Of a stretch of 64,000 nt of DNA, positions 54,715 through 63,128 are shown piece after piece. The position numbers were made by a program, and so were the translations under genes. Source of the stretch: Prevotella lacticifex. Lineage in GTDB: Bacteria > Bacteroidota > Bacteroidia > Bacteroidales > Bacteroidaceae. The stretch is taken from positions 667,228-731,227 of the forward strand of contig NZ_BPTV01000002.1 of NCBI RefSeq assembly GCF_019973375.1, given 5' to 3'. The first letter of the stretch is position 1. Every line of letters starts with the position of its first letter. The notes beneath the pieces are model-generated. The model saw only the letters and a list, made by a program, of their open reading frames with translations. It had not been told where the DNA came from and made no database searches.

Positions 54715-55947
54715 TTAACTCCTTGCAAGGTTATGAAGAAAATTGTACCCCTTTATTCCAAGCACAGTTCTCAAAAGTCGTTTAACTTTTTGTTGCCAAG
54801 ACAAGCGGATGTCTCTGAGGTCAAAATACTCTAACTTAGGAGCAACTTTTGAGAGAAACTCCAAATGTAAGTCGAAATTCTGTTCTACCTTTTCCCAATC
54901 ATGCTCATAGTCGACTTCCGGGCGAGGTGGCAAATTTCTTCCATCTTTCAAAATCCAGTTCATATAGTCGAGGATGCTATTACATTTCGGGTTCTTGACA
55001 GTCCTAATGGGAGTAGTAGATGTTATTATCCCATCAGGTTGATAGGAAAGTACATTTACCTTTAAGCTATAACACCCAGCCTTACAAGCGACATTGGCAC
55101 TACCAGCACCTGAAACAAAAAGGGAAATTTTATGCAAAGCTTTCACAGGAAGTGGATAAATGTATCCAGTGATGAGAAGACGCACGTTAGGAAATGCACA
55201 AAATCTTTTGGTAATCTGTCTCTCTGTCTCTTTGTCAAAAGCAGCACCAAAGAATGTCAAAGCTATTGTCTTATCAGCATTCTCAAGAATAAAAGTCTCG
55301 AACGCATCAAGGATAGCAGGGAGAAAAGGCTTCTCTAAGCGACCAACATAGCCTATGTTATAGTCGCCACTTGGTATCTTATCTGTTATCGAACTGTCAT
55401 AATCATCCAATGAGTTTGTACAATTACACGGAAGCCCATAACATTGTTCAAGATATAAGTTGATCCCAGCCTTCTTAAACAAAGCTTGCATAACCTCTTT
55501 TGAGATGCATGCCATCTCATGCCGCTCATATTTGAACTTAAAGAAATTGATAGTACGTGCATTTACAAAAGGATTCTGTTCATCCAGGAAGATGACAATA
55601 TGGCGTGCGCCTATACGCTCAGCCAACAATTCACCCCAGTAAGCAGTATAGTCGTTACCCGTCTCTATCACAGTCTCTCCTGCATTACAAGGGACATAAC
55701 TCAATAGGATTTTGAGTAGTTTCTCTCTTTGGCACTTAGTAAATTCTGTAGGGATATAACCAGCTTCAGGTAAGAAGTTCTTAAAATACTCCTCCAGACC
55801 TGGAATGGCAGCCCTTGTTCCCACATCAGTCCTCACAACGACCACATTCCAGCCTTTCTCCTTCATATACCTTACCTTATTGGCATTGTATATAGGTCCT
55901 CCTGCAATCTTATCCGCAAAAGCACATATAATAATGTATGTCTTCAT
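54715..55947 (-). CDS. Glycosyltransferase-like protein (GT-B fold)
   Basis: 410 residues. KIAGGPIYNANKVRYMKEKG at the start and YNIGYVGRLEKPFLPAILDA then FGAAFDKETERQITKRF in the donor half fit a divergent GT-B enzyme; the usual E-x7-E motif is not clear. The gene stands alone, about 200 bases from the family 2 gene downstream. AT-rich. Confidence 0.68.
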   Translation of the reverse strand: MKTYIIICAFADKIAGGPIYNANKVRYMKEKGWNVVVVRTDVGTRAAIPGLEEYFKNFLPEAGYIPTEFTKCQREKLLKILLSYVPCNAGETVIETGNDYTAYWGELLAERIGARHIVIFLDEQNPFVNARTINFFKFKYERHEMACISKEVMQALFKKAGINLYLEQCYGLPCNCTNSLDDYDSSITDKIPSGDYNIGYVGRLEKPFLPAILDAFETFILENADKTIALTFFGAAFDKETERQITKRFCAFPNVRLLITGYIYPLPVKALHKISLFVSGAGSANVACKAGCYSLKVNVLSYQPDGIITSTTPIRTVKNPKCNSILDYMNWILKDGRNLPPRPEVDYEHDWEKVEQNFDLHLEFLSKVAPKLEYFDLRDIRLSWQQKVKRLLRTVLGIKGYNFLHNLARS

Positions 55948-56123
55948 TAATCTGAATCTATGGAGTTCTGCAAATCTTCAGCATATCAATTACGCCCAAA
56001 ACTTACCTAACTAATTTAATTGAAAGACTAAATTCGCGATCTCAAAGGACGCGAAAGTCTTCTTGTGGAATTTTATATCACGCAATGGTTCCTGCTATTT
56101 TCCTCGCGTGATCTAACCCCATA

Positions 56124-56375
56124 TCAATCAAAGCTAATTGCTTTCGTAGCATTTTTCATCTTTATATTTTGAAAGTATGTATCACTACCCAGCTCTCTAT
56201 ATAATGTACCAAATATGATATTTGCACATTGGGTTGTCATGGCTATGACTCCCATCATATCAACAACTACTACATTATTCGACGGATTCATAGCTTTTAT
56301 GGCATGATATATTTTAAGAGCTATTTCCTTTTGTGTTATAGCAACACCATATTTCTTTAAATTTATAATATTCAT
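56124..56375 (-). CDS. STAS-like protein (DUF4325 type)
   Basis: 83 residues. NNVVVVDMMGVIAMTTQCAN, then IIFGTLYRELGSDTYFQNIK, matches the STAS-like DUF4325 pattern (hydrophobic strand, D-x-x-G-V, F-G-x-L). Relatives often act with anti-sigma-like kinases; no kinase gene is near. It lies alone between EPS genes, with 106 bases to the epimerase gene. Could be a small regulator of the cluster. Confidence 0.6.
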   Translation of the reverse strand: MNIINLKKYGVAITQKEIALKIYHAIKAMNPSNNVVVVDMMGVIAMTTQCANIIFGTLYRELGSDTYFQNIKMKNATKAISFD

Positions 56376-56481
56376 GTTGATTACCTTTTAATCTATAACG
56401 AAAAATCTTTCTCCATATTGTCGTGAGATGACTGCTCATGTATACAGGGGTGCTGAGTAGTTACAATATGAGCGATAATCC

Positions 56482-57510
56482 TCATCTTATATAGCCTTTT
56501 ACATCTATAAAAGGCAGATATTTCAACCGTAGCTCTGCAAACCGCTTGACCGCCATCTCTTTTTTATAATCCTCAAACAAATCTTTGCAAGAGTATTTAG
56601 GCTGATAACCTAAATCTCTCTTAGCGTTCTCAATGTCCATCAGGAAGCCGCCACCACAAACTTTATCCGGGCGCATGACAATTTCCGACGGATGATCTTT
56701 CGGAGAGAAAACTTCTATGATGGTCTCTATCTGCTCCTTGATGGTAACAGGAATACCTGTTCCTACATTGTAGACACCGCCATCAACATTGGCCAGCACA
56801 GCCTTGCACAACTCTTGTGCGCAATCATAGACATGAACCATATCCTTGGAATAAGTTCCATCCCCATAGACTTCAATAGGTTCGCCTTTCATGGCCTTTT
56901 CTATCATTTGGTAGACAGGGCGCTTCGTCTTCACCCCATTAGGGAAATAATAGGGATAAGGACTATAACTGTAAATGGTAGGGAAACGGAACACGAATTT
57001 CTTCAACCCGTATTGCGCATGATAATGCTTCATCATCTCGAGCATGGTGTTCTTGGCAATGACATACATGGCATGATCGCCCTTGTAGCTGAAGTTTGGT
57101 TTCAAATCCGGCTTCAGTATCTTGTGGTCGTACAATGAGATGTCGAAGACAGTCTGTGTATAGAGAATACGGTCTACATGATTCTTACGACAATACTCAA
57201 GGACATTGTATCCGCCCATTACAATCGAGTTTAGATACTTGCGTGCATCATAATTCGACATGTATGAGGGTATCTCTGCTGCCAAATCCATAACAGCATA
57301 AACATTCTCTGTGGGAAGCTTGTCGAAGTCTTCGGGCTTCGTTACGTCCACGGAATAATATTCGTAACCTCTCTTGGTGAAGAAATCCGTTTCACGCCTG
57401 CCAGAGGCTATCACCTCAAACTCGTTGGAATCAAAGAATTCCGTAGCGTACTTGAACAGATAGGAGCCGACATTACCTGTTGCACCAAAGATAATTATTT
57501 TCTTTCTCAT
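56482..57510 (-). CDS. Extended SDR epimerase/dehydratase (pair member 1)
   Basis: 342 residues. IIIFGATGNVGSYLFKYATE (GxxGxxG NAD site), YVIAKN as the YxxxK catalytic pair, and a C-terminal substrate domain with YNVGTGIPVTIKEQ. It acts on a nucleotide sugar as an epimerase, reductase or dehydratase. It is clearly related to the SDR at 60658. Its start codon overlaps the stop of the aminotransferase-like gene by one base. Confidence 0.88.
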   Translation of the reverse strand: MRKKIIIFGATGNVGSYLFKYATEFFDSNEFEVIASGRRETDFFTKRGYEYYSVDVTKPEDFDKLPTENVYAVMDLAAEIPSYMSNYDARKYLNSIVMGGYNVLEYCRKNHVDRILYTQTVFDISLYDHKILKPDLKPNFSYKGDHAMYVIAKNTMLEMMKHYHAQYGLKKFVFRFPTIYSYSPYPYYFPNGVKTKRPVYQMIEKAMKGEPIEVYGDGTYSKDMVHVYDCAQELCKAVLANVDGGVYNVGTGIPVTIKEQIETIIEVFSPKDHPSEIVMRPDKVCGGGFLMDIENAKRDLGYQPKYSCKDLFEDYKKEMAVKRFAELRLKYLPFIDVKGYIR

Positions 57511-58469
57511 TATTGAAAGTTTATTATTGTACTTATTATATAATCCATTTCCTCTTCACCATACCGTTGATCAATAGGCAGAGGCAGAAGAAACTCGGTC
57601 AAGTCGGCTTCAAAGCTATCTCTCCCAGCCCATTCTGTAACATTCGGCCAATATTTGGCTACATAAATCTTATTCTTGATAAGATGCTCCCGCAAACCTT
57701 TTTGATGGCTATAATATGGATAGACCATGGGAACCGTATCGCAACTGATAAGGAAATGCATCTCGTTGGTTCTGGATAAAGCCTTGTCCAACCGATAGAA
57801 ATTCCTAAGACGGCGGTTGGCGACATCGGTATAATCTATCGAGTCAATGATGCTTTGGGTAAGCTTTGACATGGTTCTTATACCACAAGTGCTTAACGAT
57901 TCCTCGCATTCATGGTATTCATGAAAGGCTTCCTCGGGCGAATAGTCCAGTCTGTCAAGGATGGCACTCATCCTCTCTCTTGAATGGTCTTGTGGAATAT
58001 CTATATCGAGCTTGGTATCCGTAAACAGATAGGCACCATCTGACACTCCAAAGTATTTACGGCAAGTATTGAAGACATCTGTATTCTTACGAGGTCGTGT
58101 GTAAAAAGCCTGCGTGTTGTCCAATATTACATTTGGTGAATACTCATACGCCACTTCTCGGGCATAATCATCCATCAAACCAAAATAGTCTGTATAGACG
58201 AGCACTTCATCCTTGGCCACATGTACATTACCGGCGATATGAAAATCTTTATCAATATGATAGAACTCATAGTCAATACCATTCTTCAGAATAGACTGCA
58301 GCATGACATCACAAGTATAATATGGTAGCCATACTTTCTTATACCCTCTTGCCTTCAATATATACTCAAAACATGAACGCCCACTATTGAGTCTGATGGC
58401 TTTTGGATAAAGTTCTCCCCCTGTGTTATGAGGCAACTCCAATGAGAAAAAACCGCCGATGCTTCTCAT
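57510..58469 (-). CDS. Divergent DegT-like PLP-fold protein
   Basis: 319 residues, shorter than typical DegT enzymes (about 370). IRLNSGRSCFEYILKARGYK, VWLPYYTCDVMLQSIL, VILDNTQAFYTRPRK and CRKYFGVSDGAYLF follow the order of aminotransferase blocks; the K in RKYFG may be the PLP lysine. The Gly-rich loop is weak, so it may be a non-standard transferase or have lost activity. It lies between an SDR gene and an IS element. Confidence 0.62.
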   Translation of the reverse strand: MRSIGGFFSLELPHNTGGELYPKAIRLNSGRSCFEYILKARGYKKVWLPYYTCDVMLQSILKNGIDYEFYHIDKDFHIAGNVHVAKDEVLVYTDYFGLMDDYAREVAYEYSPNVILDNTQAFYTRPRKNTDVFNTCRKYFGVSDGAYLFTDTKLDIDIPQDHSRERMSAILDRLDYSPEEAFHEYHECEESLSTCGIRTMSKLTQSIIDSIDYTDVANRRLRNFYRLDKALSRTNEMHFLISCDTVPMVYPYYSHQKGLREHLIKNKIYVAKYWPNVTEWAGRDSFEADLTEFLLPLPIDQRYGEEEMDYIISTIINFQ

Positions 58470-58625
58470 ACTGCAAGTTCAATTAAATTAAACTTATAGC
58501 ATGAGATGTTTCTACACGGTTCCCCCCTAAAGAAATAAAATCTTCAGGCTTCCCCCATATTCGCTCGAAACGATTAACCCAACTTTGACATCGTATTTTG
58601 CTTAGTTGTTCTGTATCAGCAATTT

Positions 58626-60634
58626 AGTGTTTTTAAAAAGTCCTACTGTGTTCTACAGATTTTTATTTTTTTAAATGGCACTTTACTGATTTTCAACAAC
58701 TCGTAGATTTCAGCTGCACTATCTGTAGGCACACTGCACAGTCTGGTCTCGACAGCCTCTCCAAGCGCATTTACTGCTGTGGTAGTAACTGCTTTTTGAG
58801 TCTTCATGATCCGCATGATCTCCGACCAGTACGGTGTCGAACGCTCCCGCCCATGCTCATCCTTGCCTTGCTTTCGCCGGGCAACCTTCATCTGATGGCG
58901 CACGGTGTTTACTATCCAGTAAGCCAGCAGCCCTAAGAAAAGGTGTGCGTCTGCCCTATTGTCAGTCTGGTGGTATATGGGCCTGAGGCTGAGGTCGGTT
59001 TTGAGCTGCCGGTTGGAGCATTCTATTTCACGTATAAGATTATAGTAGTTCCAGGTCGTTTCCTCATCTAATTTCTTCACATTGGTTCTGAGGAAGTATG
59101 TTCCGTATTCCACCTTGTCCGGGATGTTGACCTCCCATGTCATAGAAGCGACTTTGTCGTGTCCGTCATCCTCAACTTTTATATTGTAATATCGGCTTAT
59201 AGAGGGATATTTTCCTTGCAGGGCACCGATCCTGTTTTGTACCTTGCCGTAGTTTTTTATCCCGTGTTTTGATTGGGTACTCTTTCTGATTTTTTTCAAC
59301 CCTTCCTCAAAACGCTCACGGAATTTGCGGTTCATGGATTCTTCCTTCAACGCTTTTGCAGGAGAGTCTATTTTGAGGTAACAGTCGTCATTCTTGGCCG
59401 TTGTTACGCGTTGAAGCGTTATCTCGCGCTTCAAGCAATCGCAAACTGTGACTTTGGGAGCATTCTCGGGGGTGGTGTATTCGGTAAGAGCTTTGCGGGA
59501 TACACAAAGATAGTTGTATCCTTTGTCCCTTATAGTCTTGAGGTTATCTTCAGTTGAGATACCTGCGTCAATGACTACAAGCACTCCCTCGTTATCGGGA
59601 CATTTGGCCGGATTCTCAGCAATAAGCTCGTCCACCATGTTGGGAAGTGACTTTGGATCGGCGGTATTGCCTTCCAGTACCGCACTGTAACGTATGAAGC
59701 CGTCAGTATTGATGCATAGCGCGAGGACAAGCAGCTTGCAGTCGCTGCGTTTCTCCTTTGAACGGCCAAAGGCAGCCTTCTTGCTGCCGGTCTTGCGTCC
59801 CTCAAAATAAAAGTTGGTGAGATCGAAGAGCATAATGCGGTTGGTCGGTTTGAAGAGGTCATCGGTCTTGTGGCAAAGATACTTCTCAAGCTTATCCTTT
59901 ATGGAATAAAGGTCATCGGCAACTCGATATATCCTCCTTGGAGTTATTTTGGCCATAGGAAGGTCAAGGAGTTCGCACACTGCAGAGTTCTCTTTTATAA
60001 TGGATATTGACTTTAATTCGGACGGAGTATAGGCCGCCCTCGTAATAAGATGGGCCAAAGTGACCTTCACCTTGTCCTCAGACCATCCCAAAGAACGGAG
60101 AAATGTATCCAGACCAAGTTTACGAATCGTTTGCAGGCATAGCCATTCGCAGCCGACTTCCCTTGCGTCTGTATGCCTCATAGTGTCAACATCTATCCGT
60201 TTCCTGGCCTTGGACTTGCTTCTCTCGTAGGCGTTGCCCACAATATCAAGTTTTTCCTCCTCGACAAGTCTGGCCCAGTACGCATGCACTCTGTCACGAA
60301 CCACTTCCGAGTAACCTTGCAGTTTCTCATCCCAAAGTTGGACATCCTTCTGGTGATTGTACAGATACGTCAGTCCACGCGCAACATCTCTTATCTGCTC
60401 TGGGGATAGGTCATGTATAAACCCGACATTGAGCAATATCAAAGTACATACCCTACCGCTGGCATCGCGATAGGACTCCTTCAGACGGTAATACTTCTCG
60501 TCTTTACACGTCTGTGGGTTGTAACGTATTTGGGACGTAAAATTCATGCCGCAAAGATAAGCAATCCCTACGACATTGCTGTGTTCTACATTGCGATTTT
60601 GAGCAGTTTGACCACGCAAACCCCTATAAACACT
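58626..60634 (-). mobile_element. IS1634-type element (limits approximate)
   Basis: AGTGTTT (58626) and AAACACT (60628-60634) form short inverted ends around a single large transposase gene. No clear target duplication was found. The right end lies only about 25 bases from the stop of the SDR gene at 60658. Confidence 0.5.
58643..60547 (-). CDS. IS1634-family transposase
   Basis: 634 residues from ATG 60547 (MNFTSQIRYNPQTCKDEKYY). Seen: MLFDLTNFYFEGRK (first Asp), GVLVVIDAGISTEDNL (second Asp), and the C-terminal YYNLIREIECSNRQLKTDLS with the Glu; also the HLFLGLLAYWIV helix of this family. TATCTTTG lies 5 bases upstream, so the message would be leaderless. No frameshift; it separates two parts of an EPS operon. 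Confidence 0.88.
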   Translation of the reverse strand: MNFTSQIRYNPQTCKDEKYYRLKESYRDASGRVCTLILLNVGFIHDLSPEQIRDVARGLTYLYNHQKDVQLWDEKLQGYSEVVRDRVHAYWARLVEEEKLDIVGNAYERSKSKARKRIDVDTMRHTDAREVGCEWLCLQTIRKLGLDTFLRSLGWSEDKVKVTLAHLITRAAYTPSELKSISIIKENSAVCELLDLPMAKITPRRIYRVADDLYSIKDKLEKYLCHKTDDLFKPTNRIMLFDLTNFYFEGRKTGSKKAAFGRSKEKRSDCKLLVLALCINTDGFIRYSAVLEGNTADPKSLPNMVDELIAENPAKCPDNEGVLVVIDAGISTEDNLKTIRDKGYNYLCVSRKALTEYTTPENAPKVTVCDCLKREITLQRVTTAKNDDCYLKIDSPAKALKEESMNRKFRERFEEGLKKIRKSTQSKHGIKNYGKVQNRIGALQGKYPSISRYYNIKVEDDGHDKVASMTWEVNIPDKVEYGTYFLRTNVKKLDEETTWNYYNLIREIECSNRQLKTDLSLRPIYHQTDNRADAHLFLGLLAYWIVNTVRHQMKVARRKQGKDEHGRERSTPYWSEIMRIMKTQKAVTTTAVNALGEAVETRLCSVPTDSAAEIYELLKISKVPFKKIKICRTQ

Positions 60635-60657
60635 GGAAAAAATTCTGAAAAAAAACA

Positions 60658-61644
60658 TTAGAGCGTCAAACTTGGGTTAATTCTCATTTCCTTCTTGAAA
60701 TCCTCTAAGTAGGAGAGATAATCATATTTAGGAACATAGCCTAGAGCCAATGTTTTCTTAATGTCTAATCGGAAGTGGGGTGAACTTGGCTTTTCTGGCC
60801 GATAGGTAACAAGAGAGGGATGAGTACTTGGAGAAAACACCTTGATAATTCCACGAATCTGATTTTCCATGCTAACTCCAACGCCATTGCCAACATTGAA
60901 AATGCCGCCTTTGTCTTCAGACTCCACGCATTTCTCTACAATCTGCACAAAGTCACGTACATACACTATTTCCTTCTCAGACGATGGGTCTCCCCACAGT
61001 TCAATAGGCTTCCCTTTCATGGCTCTATCAATCAAATAGCGATATCCCATCCATCGCTGTTGTCCATCCACATAGTAAAAAGGATTAGGTTGATAGACAT
61101 AAATAGTTGGAAGGCGTAATATGAATCTAGAGAACCCATACTGAGCATGATAATGCTCAATTAGATCGACAGCGGCATTTTTTGATATGGAATATACCGC
61201 ATGATCGCCAGTCAATGGAAAGCGTCGTTCTGTATCAGGATCAATGGGAATGCTCGTTCCAAATTTGTATAGGATATCAGAAATAGACTGAGCAAAAATG
61301 ATTTTCTTTGCCCCTACCTTATTCATGTATTCCAAAACATTTAGTGTGCCTTCTACGATGGTTTCCACATACAGATGCGGCTGATAGCTTTTCATTCTGG
61401 CTGGCATTGCTCCTGCGAAATGAACTACTTGATCAATACCTGATTGCGGCAATACGTCAAATGCATGTCGATTAGATATATCAACAGAATAATAAGGTAT
61501 GCCATAGTCCTCAAACATTCCATTATCAGACTTACGGTGAGCAACGGCAATGACGTTATATCCCAAATCTTTCAGTCCAACAGCCGTATAAGCTCCTACG
61601 CTGCCCGTCGCACCAAATATTAATATTGTCTGCATAATTTCCAT
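60658..61644 (-). CDS. Extended SDR epimerase/dehydratase (pair member 2)
   Basis: 328 residues (an in-frame ATG three codons later is possible). ILIFGATGSVGAYTAVGLKD, SISKNAAV as part of the active-site helix, and FNVGNGVGVSMENQIRGIIK. Similar to the 56482 enzyme along its whole length, so the two probably act on related substrates or in sequence. Its ATG directly follows the stop of the ATP-grasp gene (TAA-ATG). Confidence 0.88.
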   Translation of the reverse strand: MEIMQTILIFGATGSVGAYTAVGLKDLGYNVIAVAHRKSDNGMFEDYGIPYYSVDISNRHAFDVLPQSGIDQVVHFAGAMPARMKSYQPHLYVETIVEGTLNVLEYMNKVGAKKIIFAQSISDILYKFGTSIPIDPDTERRFPLTGDHAVYSISKNAAVDLIEHYHAQYGFSRFILRLPTIYVYQPNPFYYVDGQQRWMGYRYLIDRAMKGKPIELWGDPSSEKEIVYVRDFVQIVEKCVESEDKGGIFNVGNGVGVSMENQIRGIIKVFSPSTHPSLVTYRPEKPSSPHFRLDIKKTLALGYVPKYDYLSYLEDFKKEMRINPSLTL

Positions 61645-62841
61645 TTAATCTGTTTCCACTTTGCACCAAGAGTTTACTCCATCCATTGCATCTAGAAGTT
61701 TCTTCTCCGTGTCGAACCGCATCACAAGAGTACCAATGGTGTCGTTGGCACCTCGAAACGTATTCACTGTATCACCAGGCTTCACCCACAAGTCTGTTTG
61801 TTTTATATAGGGCACAACTTCGGGTGAAATATTAAGTTGTTTAAACTTACCAGTCTTTTCCGAGTGTAATATCACTTCAGCCCAATGCCCATCAAAAGTC
61901 TTCTGCTCTATTGTGGGCACAGAGTCGCCAACTGCAGCTCTCACACAGGCTGTAATGATATCGACCCCCGTGCCCATCCGTGCCATCTCTGCGAGGCGAT
62001 TGCCGCCGCCACGAGGCGAAACTTCCATGATGTACTGCTTGCCGTTCGTCCCAATACGTGTCTCTATATTATAAACAGACGTCTGCATGTGGAGAAGGGT
62101 GAGAAGACGCTGGAGCTCTGACTTCAGATATGCTTCTTGATCATCGGTAAAAGTAGACGGCCAAGAATAAGCAGCCGGGACATATTCATTGGTGGCATCC
62201 CTGTCAAATCGCTGTGCGGAGAAAGATGTGAAGACTAGCCCGCCATCAAGAGAGAAACTGTCGCTGTCGGACGAGCACCCTTGCTTTTCGATAAACTCCT
62301 CGACAATCACTCGCCCAGAGATGGAATGCTCGAAGGCATCCTCAAGGGCGGGCTTCAGGTCCTCAAACCTATCAACACGTGACACGCCCTTGCTGCCAGC
62401 CGAATCCGTCGGTTTGACGATGACCGGCCAAGGATACCAGTCTTTTGCCGCAAGAGCTTCATCCATGGATCCAAAACCTTTAGCCTTAGGCACGTTGAAG
62501 CCATGTTCTGTGAGGAAAGCTCGAAAACGGTCTTTGTTCTGCAAGATGCATACCGACTCATACGGGCCGAAGGAGGGTAACCCCATTTCGTTTTGAACAT
62601 AGGAGGCCGTTATCACACCCGGGTCGACTGCAAACGACATGATGCCGTCAATCTTCTTCTCACGTGCAACCTTCAGTACGGCTTCTTTATCCACAATACT
62701 CACATCCACATACTCATCGGAATATTTGTGCGCAATGTTATGAGGCAGATAATCACAGGTAATGACATAATATCCCTGCTGGTGTGCTGCCTCAATGACA
62801 GGAAGGAGGTAGCGAAGACCTCCAAGAAAGGGCTCTTTCAT
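61645..62841 (-). CDS. ATP-grasp ligase upstream of the SDR gene
   Basis: 398 residues. MKEPFLGGLRYLLPVIEAAH, WPVIVKPTDSAGSKGVSRVD (ATP-binding), IVEEFIEKQGCSSDSDSFSL, and YIMEVSPRGGGNRLAEMARM (Mg site). ATP-dependent carboxylate-amine ligase fold. In this place it might add an amino acid to a uronic acid or sugar amine. Its ATG abuts the stop of a 38-codon ORF. Confidence 0.85.
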   Translation of the reverse strand: MKEPFLGGLRYLLPVIEAAHQQGYYVITCDYLPHNIAHKYSDEYVDVSIVDKEAVLKVAREKKIDGIMSFAVDPGVITASYVQNEMGLPSFGPYESVCILQNKDRFRAFLTEHGFNVPKAKGFGSMDEALAAKDWYPWPVIVKPTDSAGSKGVSRVDRFEDLKPALEDAFEHSISGRVIVEEFIEKQGCSSDSDSFSLDGGLVFTSFSAQRFDRDATNEYVPAAYSWPSTFTDDQEAYLKSELQRLLTLLHMQTSVYNIETRIGTNGKQYIMEVSPRGGGNRLAEMARMGTGVDIITACVRAAVGDSVPTIEQKTFDGHWAEVILHSEKTGKFKQLNISPEVVPYIKQTDLWVKPGDTVNTFRGANDTIGTLVMRFDTEKKLLDAMDGVNSWCKVETD

Positions 62842-62958
62842 TTAAGCCGACATAGAAGACAATATGTCACAATGTAATCCGTTTAAATGAATGTGACGAT
62901 AGGCACAAACGCCCGAAGGCGGTTTCTCAACCGCCAGGCTCTTAATACCTTTTGTCAT
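62842..62958 (-). CDS. 38-residue ORF abutting the ATP-grasp start, transposon-like
   Basis: MTKGIKSLAVEKPPSGVCAY, then RHIHLNGLHCDILSSMSA. The first 13 residues nearly repeat the N-terminus of the ISAs1-type transposase at 63129 (GIKSLAVEKPHLL), and the DNA is similar (TATTAAGAG..TGGCGGTTGA), so this is probably an IS end fragment that now serves as a leader ORF. The stop TAA directly precedes ATG 62841. Confidence 0.4.
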   Translation of the reverse strand: MTKGIKSLAVEKPPSGVCAYRHIHLNGLHCDILSSMSA

Positions 62959-62972
62959 ATATTTTTATTTTT

Positions 62973-63026
62973 GAAGAGGGGGTTTATGGTATTTGTGCGA
63001 TTAGTGCACTTTGTGCCCCCTCTTCT
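62973..63026. terminator. 10-bp hairpin in the 5' leader (terminator-like toward the right)
   Basis: GAAGAGGGGG (62973-62982) pairs with CCCCCTCTTC (63017-63026), 34-base loop. A T run follows on the plus strand, so it can end rightward transcription. In the leftward leader it would be a stable 5' structure. Confidence 0.55.
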
Positions 63027-63037
63027 TTTTACACTGC

Positions 63038-63068
63038 AAAGATACAAAATAATTAGCTAATAACCAAA
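63038..63068 (-). promoter_or_regulatory. Promoter of the 56-63 kb EPS genes
   Basis: Minus strand: TTTG (63065-63068), 19 bases, TATCTTTG (63038-63045). It gives a leader of about 190 bases before ATG 62841. Confidence 0.72.
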
Positions 63069-63128
63069 CAATTACGCACTTTTATCATCTCGGATGCAAC
63101 TTTTTCTTCCCTATAAGGGATTAAGAGT

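Noticed and set aside
58508..58560. C6 and C5 runs between EPS genes as further phase-variable tracts
   Set aside because: Too short and outside coding sequence or a recognisable promoter.
62842..62958. UpxY-type antitermination leader
   Set aside because: A leader hairpin exists, but no UpxY-like gene is in the window and the sequence is better explained as an IS end.
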